From Brachypterus glaber (taxonomy: Eukaryota; Arthropoda; Insecta; Coleoptera; Kateretidae): a stretch of DNA of 64,000 bases. Below are positions 1 through 11,776 of the stretch, piece after piece. The stretch covers positions 4,609,816-4,673,815 of the forward strand of contig OY294052.1 in assembly GCA_958510825.1 (NCBI GenBank). Reading direction: 5' to 3'. The notes under the pieces are model-generated. The model worked only from the letters and a program-made list of their open reading frames with translations. It had not been told where the DNA came from and searched no databases. Both the position numbers and the translations under genes were made by a program. The number at the start of each line of letters is the position of its first letter. Within the stretch, counting starts at the first letter, position 1.

Positions 1-98
1 AAGTTCCCACTGCTTTTATATTTTAAACCCAAAAAATCGGCCTCTGTGAAGAAATCCACATGACGCCACGTATGCGTCATCGGCAGCGGACGTGTTAA
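1..98. repeat. Right end of a TTAA-bordered inverted-repeat element (piggyBac-like MITE), cut by the window edge
   Basis: The segment from about 61 to a TTAA at 95-98 closely matches 37181-37218, the right end of a 234-bp element bordered by TTAA on both sides. Only one end is visible. The piggyBac assignment is an inference from the TTAA border and the CTGCCGA-containing terminus. Confidence 0.35.
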
Positions 99-594
99 AG
101 AATCTAAAAGGATTAAATATTCCATCAATCTATTTTCTAATCATCACAGAGTGATATTGGAGAGACTGCAGTTTCGGGCTGCTGACCTCTTCAGTACCAA
201 GAGTCAACTCTGCACGCTGATTAAGAAAATATTCTTTGATTTTATTTACTAAATGAATAATGTCATGAGATTGATGTACTCTTACGCGCCATCTATTGCT
301 AGATGTAGACAACTACTCATTTATTCTCCTAATCCTGAAATTTTTAAAAATATGTTAAAGAAATTTATAAAGATTTTAATTTGAATTTTAAAGACTTTAG
401 AGATTTTTATCGAGATTTTACAGATTTTAAGGGAAACTTCCCGCTGGCTGTAACTTTATTTCCGTTGAAAATATGAAGTTATTTGACTTGATTTCCTGAA
501 AATCGATTTGAATCTAATTAACATTCAAGCTTGCCAAGACGTTCGTATCCTTTTCTCGTACCAACAAATAAATTACTTTGTTAAACAGAGAAAA
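99..594. other. Non-coding, AT-rich interval
   Basis: I see no gene, convincing reading frame or structured repeat here. A 60-codon frame at 130-312 has no recognisable domain. Confidence 0.4.
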
Positions 595-1180
595 AAATTC
601 CAAAATTCTTGGTCCCCCAATTAATTTGAAACGCAGTCTGCGTTACGCAGACAAAAATGTGGGTTCAGTTCTATATTTTATTAAATTACTTTATCACGTA
701 AGGTTATTTTCATGAAATGAGTACACGGCCAGAAATTAAATTTAGAAAATTGTATTAATTAATTTTTATTGAAAAAAATTAAAATCGTCACAAAATGTGA
801 GAAACAACAGTGTCAATAACCAGTATGTCCTTCCCTGTTTCCAAGCAAACAATTTATGCCCATTGCGAAACGAAATTGGAGATAATTTAATTTTTATGGA
901 CGATAACGCCACTCTCCACCGCACAAGATGTTTTACCAATCTGCTAAAGCAAGGAAATGTTCAAAGAACGAACTAGCCAGAAAACTCACCTGACATGAAT
1001 CCTTGTGAGAACTTACAGGATATGCTAAAAAGGGCCATTTTGAATAGAGATAACCACTCGTTCGCCCTTCAGGAGCTAATTGTTGCTGCTTAAGAAGAAT
1101 GGAACAACATATCGCAGGAAACCATTAATAACTTTTACTTGAGAAGAGAGGAAAATTTTTATGGGGTACATACTTGTATT
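595..1180 (+). pseudogene. Degenerate Tc1/mariner-family transposase fragment
   Basis: Translation of about 846-1165 on the plus strand shows the C-terminal half of a Tc1-like DDE transposase. There is a block with a catalytic Asp (FMDDNATLHRTR), then [16 protein letters not shown], where Tc1 elements normally have SPDLNPIEHLWDxL, then an EEWNNIS-like tail. A TAG replaces the usual Trp just before PENSP and a TAA interrupts the tail, so it is dead. The upstream part (595-690) is homologous in reverse to 39210-39300, another remnant of the same family in the first TTLL3-like gene. The N-terminal DNA-binding half is not recognisable. Confidence 0.75.
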
Positions 1181-2029
1181 TAGTAAACATTCTCTGTGTG
1201 TAGCTTTATTAAAACACGGCTGAAAAATCTACTTTCCCTAATTAATAGTCAATAAACTTCTTATTACATGAAAACATGCAAAATATACACAGTACAATGA
1301 AGCAAAAACAACAAGAACAATAAGACTGAGATTTAATATCAAGTATTTTAATAAACAGTGACAGGCAAAACATTAGTTCTCATAGGAAAAAGTTGGTGTA
1401 AAAGAAACACAAAATAGAAGTTCATGATGAAAGAACGAAAAATACTGTTTTTAGGGCGATTGTCACCCGAGCTCGGAAACCCTTGTTTCCCCAAACCCTT
1501 CCCTTGTGCTAGCACTAAGTAATTTCTAGAAAAATCAAATTTTAAAGAAGAAAAAAATTTAAAAAGGCCTGTAATGCTTTTTTAGCTTAACCCTATATTG
1601 CACACATTTTTCTTTTATTTCAAAAATGTTGATAATTTTTTTTCAAACCCATACGGAAACATTCTGCAAATAAAGAACAAAAACAAATACAAAACTGAAA
1701 AATAATATCTACTTGCTCACAAATTATAATATAATATGTGGTAATCAACAAAACAATTTTTAGAGTTTTTTAGAACTCAAAAGCATGTTTTGAACAAACA
1801 ACAAACCAACAAAGATTCGACTCCAGCTAATTTCAAAAGTGCGTGACATGATCAGGTGTTTACCGGCTATGTTAGATACTGCCATCTATCTATAGATACT
1901 CCAACTTGAAGACCAGTGTTCCCAACTGAAAACTAGGTTCCCGTAAAGTATGTACTTTGATTATTAAAAAATCCAGGGGTCTTAATGCCCAGTGTTCCCA
2001 AATGGGAAAAAATATGAATATAGGGCTTG
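1181..2029. other. Non-coding interval, nothing recognised
   Basis: This is AT-rich sequence between the Tc1 remnant and the next inverted-repeat element. No coding frame with a recognisable product and no clear terminal repeats are visible. Confidence 0.4.
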
Positions 2030-2776
2030 GGGGCTGTCCATATTACGTAACGCAATTTTTCAAAAAAATTGAACTCCTCCCCCTCCCTGTGTAACAAACT
2101 GTCACATTTACCAACACCCCCCTGTGTAACGCGTAAAAATATAAAATTTTGTATTTTTTTTTCTTGATACAGAATTCCGCATAATGCAAGACGGTAAAAA
2201 GACAGTGTAAAAATGATACATATTTATTATAATAATACATATAGCACTTAATGTACTTAAACGAAAAAATCACTCAAACTTTAAAAAAATATTCATAATC
2301 AATATCACACAGGGAAAAAATACTAGGTACCTCTTTTTACACTGAGTGTCACATATAACACGTATATTGTTTATCCACAGGTACACAAAATAGTACACAC
2401 ATTGGTGTTCTGTGAGTACACATTCCGCGCGAAAATGTATCATCGCCGATGGTTCATCGGCAAGATCACGCAAGAACAGGGCCGTAAGATTTTTTTTAAT
2501 ATCAATGTCAACAGTTTTTTTACTGATTACAATATTATTTAAATATACATAGTTTCGTCAATTTTTGTGTGAAAAGGGGAATTATGGGCCACTAAATAGT
2601 AATTTATGTTGAAATAAAAATACATCTGCCAAGCTTAGGAAATAAACATAAAATTTATTAAATTCCGTTACGTAACGTTTACCTAGACCCCACCCCTTCC
2701 CCCTGTCACAAGCTGTAACAATTTATCTGACCCCCTCCCCCCCCCTAGGCGCGTTACGTAATATATGGACAGCCCC
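2030..2776. mobile_element. Inverted-repeat element (MITE family A), complete copy
   Basis: The left end GGGGCTGTCCATATTACGTA (2030 on) is matched in inverse by the right end near 2749-2776 (TTACGTAATATATGGACAGC and following C's). The termini are about 28 bp and the subterminal regions are C-rich on both sides. No transposase frame is visible, so it is probably non-autonomous. A second copy lies at 17329-18150. This copy is the empty-site version of the LINE insertion seen in that one (junction at 2631-2642). The superfamily is not assigned. Confidence 0.7.
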
Positions 2777-3032
2777 TTATAAATATTTGCTAAAACTTTT
2801 TAAACTAACTCACACTATTTTACACACAGGCTTTCGCACAGTGTACGCCAATGGACAGCTTATCACGGTAGTTCGTCCATGAAGCCATAAAACAGATCAA
2901 AAATAAAATCGATTGTATGCAAATCAAGGGCCGGTTAAGACACCTACTTCCGTTTTCAGGGACCGGCTCGATTCGGAATACGTTATTCTCCACAAATCTG
3001 CATAAATCTCACAGCAGGAATTTATAATCAGG

Positions 3033-3938
3033 TAGAGGAAAGTCGCCTAATTTCGGATACCATTTACAATGTATTCAATATTTAATACTCGGTATTACTT
3101 TTTGATATTTTTTTTATATAACCAGATACAACTTATTATAGCGAACCATGATTTATTATAAAAGCAATTTTATTACAGTTTATTTTTTCCAAAAAACACG
3201 GTTAAAAAAATCAGAGCATTTTTGTGCATTTGAAAAAGGGCTCCTAATTTCGGACATATCCGAAAAATTTTTTTCAAGAGTAGATCTGGATCCCATTGCT
3301 TATGTTTCTTGTTATTCCTTCACATTTAAGACGTAATTTAATCATTAAGCGATTTTCTACGAAATACTATAGGAACTATAATTTTAGATTCCCAATTTCG
3401 AATATCTTAGTATCTTAGGTAATTTTCGTTTTTTCAAAATTGTTTATCTTAGTTTGTTGTATCATTATAAAAAAAATAATTAATGGTTGGTTATCCTGAA
3501 TAATAATTACCTTGAGGATATCCGAAATTGGGAATCAAATGCACAAAAATGGTCTATCCGAAATTAGGCAACTTTCTGCTTTTTAGATTAGAAATTTGTA
3601 GAATGTTTACGTTTTCAAATTGCTTAATTATGAATAGTGGATCAACTTAACTAACATCATAACTTACCCAAGACAGAATCACGAACTTTTATAACGATTA
3701 TTTATAAAATAAACAAGCATGATAATACAACTGAGCACAAAACTGCCATTTACAATATAAACGATTTGTGCTGCCATTTAAAGGGGAGAAGCTCTACCGT
3801 TATCATATTACAGGACGGATTTAGTTTGACTTTTGGCTTCACATAAAAGTAGGTTTCTGTTTACCTTTGCAGACAGTATCTTAAATACACTACTATCCGA
3901 AATTTGGAAACCATCCGAAATTAGGCGCATTTCCTCTA
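3033..3938. mobile_element. ~905-bp inverted-repeat element with repeated CTAATTTCGGA motifs
   Basis: The left end TAGAGGAAAGTCGCCTAATT is mirrored by TTAGGCGCATTTCCTCTA at the right end. The motif CTAATTTCGGA or its complement recurs inside, near 3240, 3390, 3520, 3550 and 3895, as is typical of subterminal transposase-binding repeats. No coding capacity is seen. Confidence 0.55.
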
Positions 3939-5900
3939 AATAAAAGAGGCTTTACCTAAAAATAATTCAGGGAGCTTTGATTTTGTGTTTATTGAGTAGG
4001 GTTTAGGGCCGCAAATAAAAAAAAAACAATTTTTCGTACGACCTAGTGTACACGAAATAAAGAAAAATGCATGTTCACTATATATCCTCGTTAGGATATA
4101 TTTCTATCGCACGAGTACATAGTGCATATTTGAATGAAATGACAACTATGCACACTCATTTATCCAAACGAGTACACATAGCTTTGATTTTGACAAAAGT
4201 GGTTTGACGTTTATAAAAGTTTGAAATGTCAAAATTAAACACAGGTAATTCTTTAAAATATACATTTTTTAAGGGTCTAGACTGTAGATCGAACGAAAAA
4301 TGTTGTTCGCAACTCGTTTGCGACAAGTCCTTAGTGCACTCGAATGATTTTTTGACTTCGCTTCGCGTCGTCAAAATAACTTGATTCTCGTGCACTAAGG
4401 ACTAAAGTCGCTTACTCGTTACGAAAACTACTATTGCGACCTTGCACTGTCATTTTTTTGACGTATTTTTCAAAATATCTCAAGATCGGTGCATCCTAGC
4501 ACAAAAAAAGCTCTTGTATAAAGTTCTGATATCAGATATTTCTTTGAAAGTATTGATTAAAATTTTGGCAGTAAAACAACATGAAGTTCGGATGTGATCT
4601 GATCCATAAATCTCGACCAGACGAGACTCGAGTTAAATTGTCTGATATAATTCAAAAATTATGAACCTATCTATATTAAGTCTCAGGACTAAGAACGGGC
4701 AGTCCGACAGACAGACATTTTTTTTACGAAAATGATTTTATTTGCATAAAAAATACTGTTGCCAACAAAATAATACCCTACAGTTCTAGGTTTATTAAAA
4801 TCAAAAAAGAAAATAATTTAAATACAATAGAAAAAGTTTAAAAAAAAATAAAAAAAGTCTAATAAAAAAAATGTCTAAAAAGTTTTAAAAAAAAGTTGCT
4901 TTTTTGGTAATAAGAAAAATAAATTGAATTTTTTTGATTTTTTTAAAAAGGTTGTTTTAACCTAATTTTACCCCCTACGATGACTACGATAACTCGAGAA
5001 CGCTTCGACCTAAAGACATTAAATTTGGACCATTGGTTGATTATCCAAAGTTCTAAGTTGCGATTGTTTTTGGTAAAAATCGGGGTGAGGTAAGGGGGTA
5101 AGATGACGTAAAAACAAGTTTTTTTCAAAAACATTTTTTTAAATATTTTATAGTTTTTCAAAAAAAAAAAAAAGTTTTAATGAGCCAAGTATTTTTTCTG
5201 CTTTCGGTCTTAGTTCCTGCTGGTTGGTCTCAGGGACTCTGGAGTATTTATACTTATACAAGTTCTAGTAATAAATGCTGAGAAAGTTTTCGTGTAATTT
5301 AATAACAGTAATTCACTAAGAATGTCTTATGGTGGAAGTGTTTTATTGTTCTGAACTTTGTTACGAATATTTATTATTCATCAGGGAAACTCCATAATTT
5401 CTGGTGTGACAGAAACACACTGTTTTAGGAATGGGGTAAAAACAATTTTTTTTTTCAATTTTTTTTTTAGTTTAAGAAAAAAGAAACTTTTTTTGATTTT
5501 TTTTTTAACAAGTATTATTTTGTTAGCAGCAGTTTTTTGTTAAGTAGAAGAAAGAAAAAAAAATAGTTATAAGATAAATTTAAAAACTAAATCATAAATA
5601 AACAACATAAACATGAAATTCTAAAAAAAAACTTCAGTGGGTAAACCCTATTGTTTTTATAATTTCGTACTAACAGACATGGCGTATTTTTTACGCCACA
5701 TAATTTTAAATCAACATGTTGATGTTGATTTTGCAACACGTGAAAAATCACTGTGCAACATACCAACCTCCGCTTGGATTTAGGGCTTAAACTGAATCTC
5801 CGAAAGGTACTGATACGCAAAAGACGCAGTTAGTCAGAGTGGGGAGAAATCACAAATGGCATACTATCCGTGTGTGTAGCTAGCTAAGGGTTAATTGTAA
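3939..5900. other. AT-rich non-coding interval with dispersed repeats
   Basis: There are many A and T homopolymer runs. About 4745-5225 resembles 24466-24800, and both hold text of the type ACTGxTGxCAACAAAATAAT followed by a GACAGACAGA motif. No host gene is recognised. Confidence 0.4.
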
Positions 5901-6060
5901 TAATTACACAGGCCCACAAAAAAAATAACGTCAATTACTCTTGACCAGACTATATTTTTTACCTGAAATCTGGTAAAGTCAACAACACAACTTGTTGTGG
6001 TTACCAGAAACAACATAGATTTTAATTAGGCTCCTTTCAAATTGCCACGATCTGGATCCG
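5901..6060. repeat. Partial foldback-family end
   Basis: TAATTACACAGGCCCACAAA followed by TCAATTACTCTTGACCAGAC matches the left terminus of the complete palindromic element at 41021-41427 and resembles other ends with an ACACAGG-xx-CACAAAAA consensus. No mirrored right end is evident, so this looks like a half element. Confidence 0.4.
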
Positions 6061-6473
6061 GTTTCTTTGGGTGCTAGAAACTCAAATATGCAGAAAAAAG
6101 GTACGCTACCTGTTCGCGTAGCTGCGCACGAGTTCCAGATATCTTTAAACAAATAAATAATAGATAAATTAAATAAATAATATTAATTTTCGATTTTTTT
6201 TAACTTAATTTTCTTCAGCAGGAGGTGGGGTACCGTGGAACCCCCCATAAGATACCTAGGTCTTTGTATCTCGTAATTTATAGACTAACCTAGATATTAA
6301 CTGGCATAATCAATAGCTACATTACGTAACTTAACAAATTACACCGGCACACACAAAAAATTAAGTAGAATGTGCATTTGACCGGACCTACCTACGGGTA
6401 CGTATCTTGGTCCGCTAAATCCGAATTCGAGGTCAGTTTGACCCCTACACCCTCGAAATTTCGAGAAAACTTC

Positions 6474-6663
6474 TGTTAGATATTGATGTCGGAATTAAAA
6501 CAATTGTATTATTGAACATAATATATTGAGAAAAAACCTGATCAACATTTACGACCGTTAACAACACGCGACGCCAAGCCCAACTGCGCGCAAGCGCGTG
6601 CTTCGGCATCGAACTCGCTTACATCGAATATACTACATAGAATGCTATATCGAATTTCCAACA
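6474..6663 (-). repeat. 3' LTR of the gypsy element
   Basis: On the plus strand it begins TGTTAGATATTG and ends TTTCCAACA, so the termini are TGTT...AACA. It is base-for-base identical to 11777-11966. Confidence 0.93.
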
Positions 6664-6808
6664 CTCGGTCATTCCTGACTTAAAGTGTGTCCCCACACTA
6701 CACTTTTCATTAAAATAAAAAAAACTTACATTTTACTTCAAATGAAAATAAAAAAAAACATCTTAGGACAAGGAAAAAAAAATTCAAAACTTAAAACTTA
6801 CTCAGTCT

Positions 6809-9721
6809 TTAGTCCATTTGGTAATCGTCAAATCTTTTTGGTAACTTTGTTTTTCTTTTCCTATCTATCTTTACCTCATCTTCTTTCAGTTCCAGTCCAC
6901 TTTCAGATTTTCCACTTTTCGCACTTACACTTTTACCATCTTTATGGTTGTCCGGGTGGTTGTCATCTTCTGATTGGTTGTCATCTCCTGGGTGGTTGTC
7001 GTCTCCTGGATGGTCGTCATCCTCTGAGTGGTTGTCATCTCCTGGATGGTTGTCGTCTTCTGAGTCTCCTGAGCTATTTTCTGCTTCATCTGGATTCCTA
7101 CATATTTTAAGTTGGGACACATGTACTGTTGTTGTATAGTACCTTCCTTCATCTTCTTCTAGACTTCCTATACGGTATGTATCACTGGGCAGTACTTCTG
7201 TGATGACAAAAGGTCCTTTGTACTTCCTTTGTAACTTTGTAGGTTTGCCTGTACTTTTGGGCACATTCCTGACTAGTACAATGTCTCCAACACTATATTT
7301 TACTCCTGTAAATCGTTTCTTGTCGTACCTTTTCTTATATTTCTCTTGTTCAGCTACAATTCTGCGTCTAATTTGTTCCTGCACAAGCTCTGGTGGTCTC
7401 CACTCTGGATCTCTTTCACCAGAAGCAATGTTGAGTGCTCCGTCATAAAATGTTGGACAAAACCCGTATAAAGCCTCAAACGGTGTTTTCCCTGTCGTTT
7501 TATTAACTGCTGCGTTGAGGTTTCTCTCAACTTCTTTTATATCTTCATCCCATTCGTCTTCTTCCTTATTGTTTGTTAACAATGTAGCTGTCAAGACTCG
7601 CATGACTCTTTCAGCTTGCCCATTTGCTTGAGGTCTTTGAGAAGAATTTAGCATGTGTTTAATGCCCACACAGGTGCAAAATCCCTCAAACTCCTCGGAG
7701 GTGAAGCTTGTTCCCCTGTCTGTCACTAACAGCTTCATAATACCGTAACAATTAATGTAATCCTTGATTGCTGGGATAGTGTCCACTGTGCGTGTAGACG
7801 CTATTGGATATAACCTTACATACTTGGTGAGAGCATCTATTAATACAAAAATGTATGAATTGCCCGCACTAGTTTCTTGAAATGGCCCCAGGTGATCACC
7901 ATGCACACGTGCAAAAGGTCTCTCTGGTGGCGGTATGGGGTGCAACAACCCTGGCTGTCTCCCTGCTGGTATCTTAGAGTATAAGCATTCTACGCAAGAC
8001 TGTATGTGGTTTTTCACATATTTGCGTATACCCGAGAACCAGTATCTTTCTAGAATTTTTGCCACTGTGCGTTCCACTCCAAAGTGTCCCATCATGTTGT
8101 GGTTGCTTACAACAATACTTTTTCGCACACTTTTTGGAATTACATATAGCCATCTCATATCGTCTTGCACTTTTACTTCTTTTAACAACCTTCCTTCTTC
8201 CAATTTATATCCTTTTATGTCTTCTCTCTCTTCTCTAGTTAATTCTTCTTCGGTATTTAACAAATTCATTTTTCGACTTAATTCGGGGTCAACTCTTTGT
8301 ATGATCTCAATGTGTTCCTCCTGGGTAATGACTTGTAGCACCTCTGTCCCGCTGTACAATTCATAAATTGTATCCTGGCTATTTTCCTCTGGTGACCTTG
8401 AGAGTGCATCTACATGTTGCATTCTACTTCCTGGACGGAACCGTACTTTGTATTCATACTCTTGGAGTAGTAAACTCCATCTTGCTACCTGGGAGTTTGT
8501 TGTCTTCTGGGAGTTGAGATATACAAGTGCTTGACAGTCCGTAACAATTGTAAACTCCTCAAGACCAATAAGAAAGTTTCTTAGCCTGTCTACTACCCAC
8601 ACAATTGCCATCAGTTCCAGTTTCGATGAGTGGTATCGACCTTCTGCCGGTGTAGTTTTCTTAGAAATGTAATATACAGGGTGAAGCTTTCCTACTTCCT
8701 GTCCTTGCAAGAGAACTCCTGCTAATCCCATCGAAGATGCGTCCGTGTGCACCTCCGTAATCTTGGCTTTTGGGTTGTAAATTTTTAAAACCGGTGAAGT
8801 ACATAATGCCTCCTTCAAATCCTTAAAAGCTTTCACTTGGTCCTCTAACCATTGGAAATCAGCTGATTTACGCGTGAGATCACTTAATGGCCTCGCTCTT
8901 GTTGCATAGTTCTCTATGAACTTCCGGAAAAATCCGGTGAGACCTAGAAAGCGTCTGACCTCCGTAGCGTTTTTGGGTACACCAAAGTCTTTCACAGCTT
9001 TTACTTTGTTTGGGCCTGGTGAAATTCCATCTCCAGATACCTTGAATCCGAGAAACTCGACAGTTCTCATTGCAAAGTGACACTTTGACAATTTTAGTGT
9101 CAACTTCGCCTTTTGTAGTGCCTCAAAAACTTTTCTGAGCCTTTCCAGCATCTGGCTCCATTCTTTAGCTGGAATCAGAAAATCATCGGCGCAATTGATG
9201 ACAATTTGATTTCTCAAATCGCCAAGGACTAATGCCATTAGACGGCTTAGCTCATATGGAGCATTTTTGAGTCCAAAAATTAGCCTTTCGAATTGGCCTG
9301 TCTCGTCTGGCGTCACAAACGCTGTTTTCTTCTTCGCACTTTCTGCTAAGGGTATCTGCAAGTATCCATGGGCTAAGTCCAAACTGCAGAAAATGCTTGC
9401 ATCATGTAAGCATTCAAACATCTCCTCCATGCTTGATATGGGGAAGATTTTTCTGACCGTTTGCTGATTCAAAAATCTGTAGTCTCCAACAAGTCTTGAA
9501 TCGCCATTTTTCTTTCCCACTAACAGAACCGGTGTCGCGTAGGAAGAGTCCGTTTCGGTGACTATCCCATTTTCCTTCCATTCTTTTACTATTTCCGCAA
9601 TTTTCTTACGTTCCGATATACTCGCACGGTATGGTTTCTTTTGCACAGGTACATTATTATCTTCAATGTCTGCTTCAATTAAGTCTGTGAGTCCAAGCTC
9701 TGCGTAAGTAAACGAAAACAC
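6809..9721 (-). CDS. Retrotransposon pol: reverse transcriptase, RNase H, integrase
   Basis: The 970-codon frame has the Ty3/gypsy order. RT is at about residues 25-260, with catalytic D114 in SLDLAHGY and D179-D180 in NCADDFLIP, where Tyr is more usual before x-DD. RNase H is at about 320-440 (HTDASSMGLAGVLL). The integrase zinc finger is H541, H546, C576, C579. The integrase core has D609, D668 and E704. The C-terminus holds a run of DDNHPG-like repeats encoded by a minisatellite (about 6940-7060). The first codon of the open frame is GTG at 9721. There is no natural ATG here: the frame continues upstream, in phase, into gag-protease across one TAG (9731-9733). It is probably made as a gag-pol fusion or disrupted by that codon. 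Confidence 0.93.
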   Translation of the reverse strand: MFSFTYAELGLTDLIEADIEDNNVPVQKKPYRASISERKKIAEIVKEWKENGIVTETDSSYATPVLLVGKKNGDSRLVGDYRFLNQQTVRKIFPISSMEEMFECLHDASIFCSLDLAHGYLQIPLAESAKKKTAFVTPDETGQFERLIFGLKNAPYELSRLMALVLGDLRNQIVINCADDFLIPAKEWSQMLERLRKVFEALQKAKLTLKLSKCHFAMRTVEFLGFKVSGDGISPGPNKVKAVKDFGVPKNATEVRRFLGLTGFFRKFIENYATRARPLSDLTRKSADFQWLEDQVKAFKDLKEALCTSPVLKIYNPKAKITEVHTDASSMGLAGVLLQGQEVGKLHPVYYISKKTTPAEGRYHSSKLELMAIVWVVDRLRNFLIGLEEFTIVTDCQALVYLNSQKTTNSQVARWSLLLQEYEYKVRFRPGSRMQHVDALSRSPEENSQDTIYELYSGTEVLQVITQEEHIEIIQRVDPELSRKMNLLNTEEELTREEREDIKGYKLEEGRLLKEVKVQDDMRWLYVIPKSVRKSIVVSNHNMMGHFGVERTVAKILERYWFSGIRKYVKNHIQSCVECLYSKIPAGRQPGLLHPIPPPERPFARVHGDHLGPFQETSAGNSYIFVLIDALTKYVRLYPIASTRTVDTIPAIKDYINCYGIMKLLVTDRGTSFTSEEFEGFCTCVGIKHMLNSSQRPQANGQAERVMRVLTATLLTNNKEEDEWDEDIKEVERNLNAAVNKTTGKTPFEALYGFCPTFYDGALNIASGERDPEWRPPELVQEQIRRRIVAEQEKYKKRYDKKRFTGVKYSVGDIVLVRNVPKSTGKPTKLQRKYKGPFVITEVLPSDTYRIGSLEEDEGRYYTTTVHVSQLKICRNPDEAENSSGDSEDDNHPGDDNHSEDDDHPGDDNHPGDDNQSEDDNHPDNHKDGKSVSAKSGKSESGLELKEDEVKIDRKRKTKLPKRFDDYQMD

Positions 9722-9730
9722 GTCTCTAAA

Positions 9731-11506
9731 CTATTGGCACAAATTAAGTAACTCCGTTTTCATATTATCGTCCACGTCCGCATCTGTGTTAATCATGTCT
9801 ATGGTTAACTTAACCTTTTCCGTGCTTTGCGCCGCAGGCACATTGTCCGTTATCGCAAAAACAGAATTACTTGCGCTGTCATCTTGACACGCACTGTGAA
9901 ATTCTTGACACGCACTGTGAAATTCTTGACACGCACTGTTGAATTCTTGACTCGCACTGTCCTCCTGACACGTGCTGTCCTTTTCACACGCACTGTTGAA
10001 TTCTTGACTCGCATTGTCCTCCTGACACGTACTGTCTTCACACAAACATATACGGGCTAATGTTTGTCCTTTTGTGATATGCACGTCTTTTGGGAACTCA
10101 TTCACAATTGGTACACTCACAGTCTCCTCTTCAATTGTACACTCCACAAAACTGACTGACTCGGGTGGGACAACCTTTTCGCTCGCACACCTAATAGGTA
10201 ATTTTCTTTCAACATTTAGAACGATTTCATCATGTTTGAAAGGAAAATTATCCGCCCACTCAAATCGAAATTGTTCTCCAAGTCTGAGGTAACAAATTTG
10301 TGGTAGCTCTGTAAACGTTCTACCTATAATGACATGGACTTGTTGTGCCGTATCTGGCACAACATAAAACTCAATTTCAGCAGACACATCGTCTACAAAT
10401 ATCATGCCACGCACTGTGCCCAAGCTTCTGACACAATCATTTCCGAAAGCAATTAGGTCAACAGGATTACCACAAATTAAATGTTCATCAACATTCGACT
10501 CCTTTATAGTACACACACTACTTCCTGTGTCCACTAGACCGACTAGTTTGTTACCAAATAGCACAATGTCTTTTAAAAATTTATTGACACTATTCTTCAT
10601 AACATCTACGGCTAGTACACTTGTGGGTTGTTTGTCCTTTTCAGGACACGCCTTGCGTTGGTGCCCTGGTTTCTGACACTTAAAGCACAAAGGTGTCTTT
10701 GATTTTTCACAACTGGATGCTTTGTGGTCCTTGCCGCCACAATTAAAGCAGAATGAGAGTTTTTCTTCCTTTTTCATATTCTGTGTAATTGTCTGGCCTT
10801 GGCTAGATGAGTTATTGTTTCTGTTATTGTATTGAGTCGGTTTCTGGGTACTACTTCTTTCTAGTATACCCTCTAGAAGCAATAAGTCTTGCCATAACTC
10901 TTCTAGGTCCTTGTGTTCCTTCACCAAAAGACTACTAGCTACTTGTGGTTTAGCTAGACCTTTCAGAATCTCCACACGACTATCTTTATCATTTAAGCCT
11001 AACTCATAGCACAATCTTCTTTTCTCCTGAAAATAACATGCTATTGACTCATTAGACCTTTGGGTTCTCTTTTTCATTAAGTCCCATCTTTCTGATACTG
11101 ATAGGGAATTCACAAAACTTTTAGTGAATTTGTCCTGAAATGTCGCCCAATCATATATGCACTGACACGCGTACCAATCTTTGGCAGGTCCTTTTAAATT
11201 GGATCGAGCCATAATCAATTTTGTGTTGTCCGACCAACTTTGTAATACACCACTTGTGTTTATCGAGTTTAGCCATTCTGTCGCCCTGTGTCTGTCTCTG
11301 TCCCCTTCAAATGCAAACACAGTTATTGGGACTTGTGGAATAACATTTTGTGTGCTATTTATAATCTGCATTTGGGAAGTCATCAATTGTGACATCAAAG
11401 TCACAGTATTTATCAAATCCTGCACCTGTTGGGTTTGATCTACTGTGGACGGTACATTGGAACTACCACCGTTCGCACCGTTGCCGCTTGCCGCGTTGTC
11501 CGTCAT
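9731..11506 (-). CDS. Retrotransposon gag-protease
   Basis: The 591-aa frame starts with ATG at 11506. The N-terminal half is a gag-like region (about 60-215). Two CCHC zinc knuckles follow: C253-C256-H261-C266 and C274-C277-H282-C287. An aspartic protease has its catalytic DTG at 326-328. Between protease and stop is a Cys/Ser/Gln-rich stretch made of repeated units such as SACQEFH (DNA about 9880-10045). The frame ends in an amber codon with no frame change before pol. Confidence 0.92.
   Translation of the reverse strand: MTDNAASGNGANGGSSNVPSTVDQTQQVQDLINTVTLMSQLMTSQMQIINSTQNVIPQVPITVFAFEGDRDRHRATEWLNSINTSGVLQSWSDNTKLIMARSNLKGPAKDWYACQCIYDWATFQDKFTKSFVNSLSVSERWDLMKKRTQRSNESIACYFQEKRRLCYELGLNDKDSRVEILKGLAKPQVASSLLVKEHKDLEELWQDLLLLEGILERSSTQKPTQYNNRNNNSSSQGQTITQNMKKEEKLSFCFNCGGKDHKASSCEKSKTPLCFKCQKPGHQRKACPEKDKQPTSVLAVDVMKNSVNKFLKDIVLFGNKLVGLVDTGSSVCTIKESNVDEHLICGNPVDLIAFGNDCVRSLGTVRGMIFVDDVSAEIEFYVVPDTAQQVHVIIGRTFTELPQICYLRLGEQFRFEWADNFPFKHDEIVLNVERKLPIRCASEKVVPPESVSFVECTIEEETVSVPIVNEFPKDVHITKGQTLARICLCEDSTCQEDNASQEFNSACEKDSTCQEDSASQEFNSACQEFHSACQEFHSACQDDSASNSVFAITDNVPAAQSTEKVKLTIDMINTDADVDDNMKTELLNLCQ
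9880..10045 (-). repeat. Coding minisatellite in gag-pro
   Basis: Tandem units of about 21-30 bp containing TTGACACGCACTGT (plus strand) encode repeated SACQEFH / STCQED peptides. Unit lengths stay in frame. Confidence 0.75.
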
Positions 11507-11776
11507 GTTGCTAACTTCAGCTCACCTAGATGCCGCTCTAACCTTGGACAACTTTTCCCTCGTGTTTTACACTTTTTGTGTCCAAGTTCCGTGGAAATTT
11601 CGAGAAAAACCGCGCACACCTTGCGAAAAGTCAAACCGCGTAGAATTTCGACTATGCCAACCGCACTACCTGTCGAAACCACCAATTTCCTATCTCGCGA
11701 CCTTGAACGTTTTTCCCGTGCAAAATTCCCGTTTGTCAGCCTTAGCGCACTGAATTCTTCTTGACCACTTCTGAAT

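Noticed and set aside
2270..2473. A minus-strand reading frame also present at 17361-17567, so apparently conserved
   Set aside because: Both lie inside copies of the same MITE-A element. DNA similarity explains the shared peptide, and there is no domain.
7935..8366. 143-codon plus-strand frame
   Set aside because: It lies antisense to the pol gene of the gypsy element and has no domain of its own.
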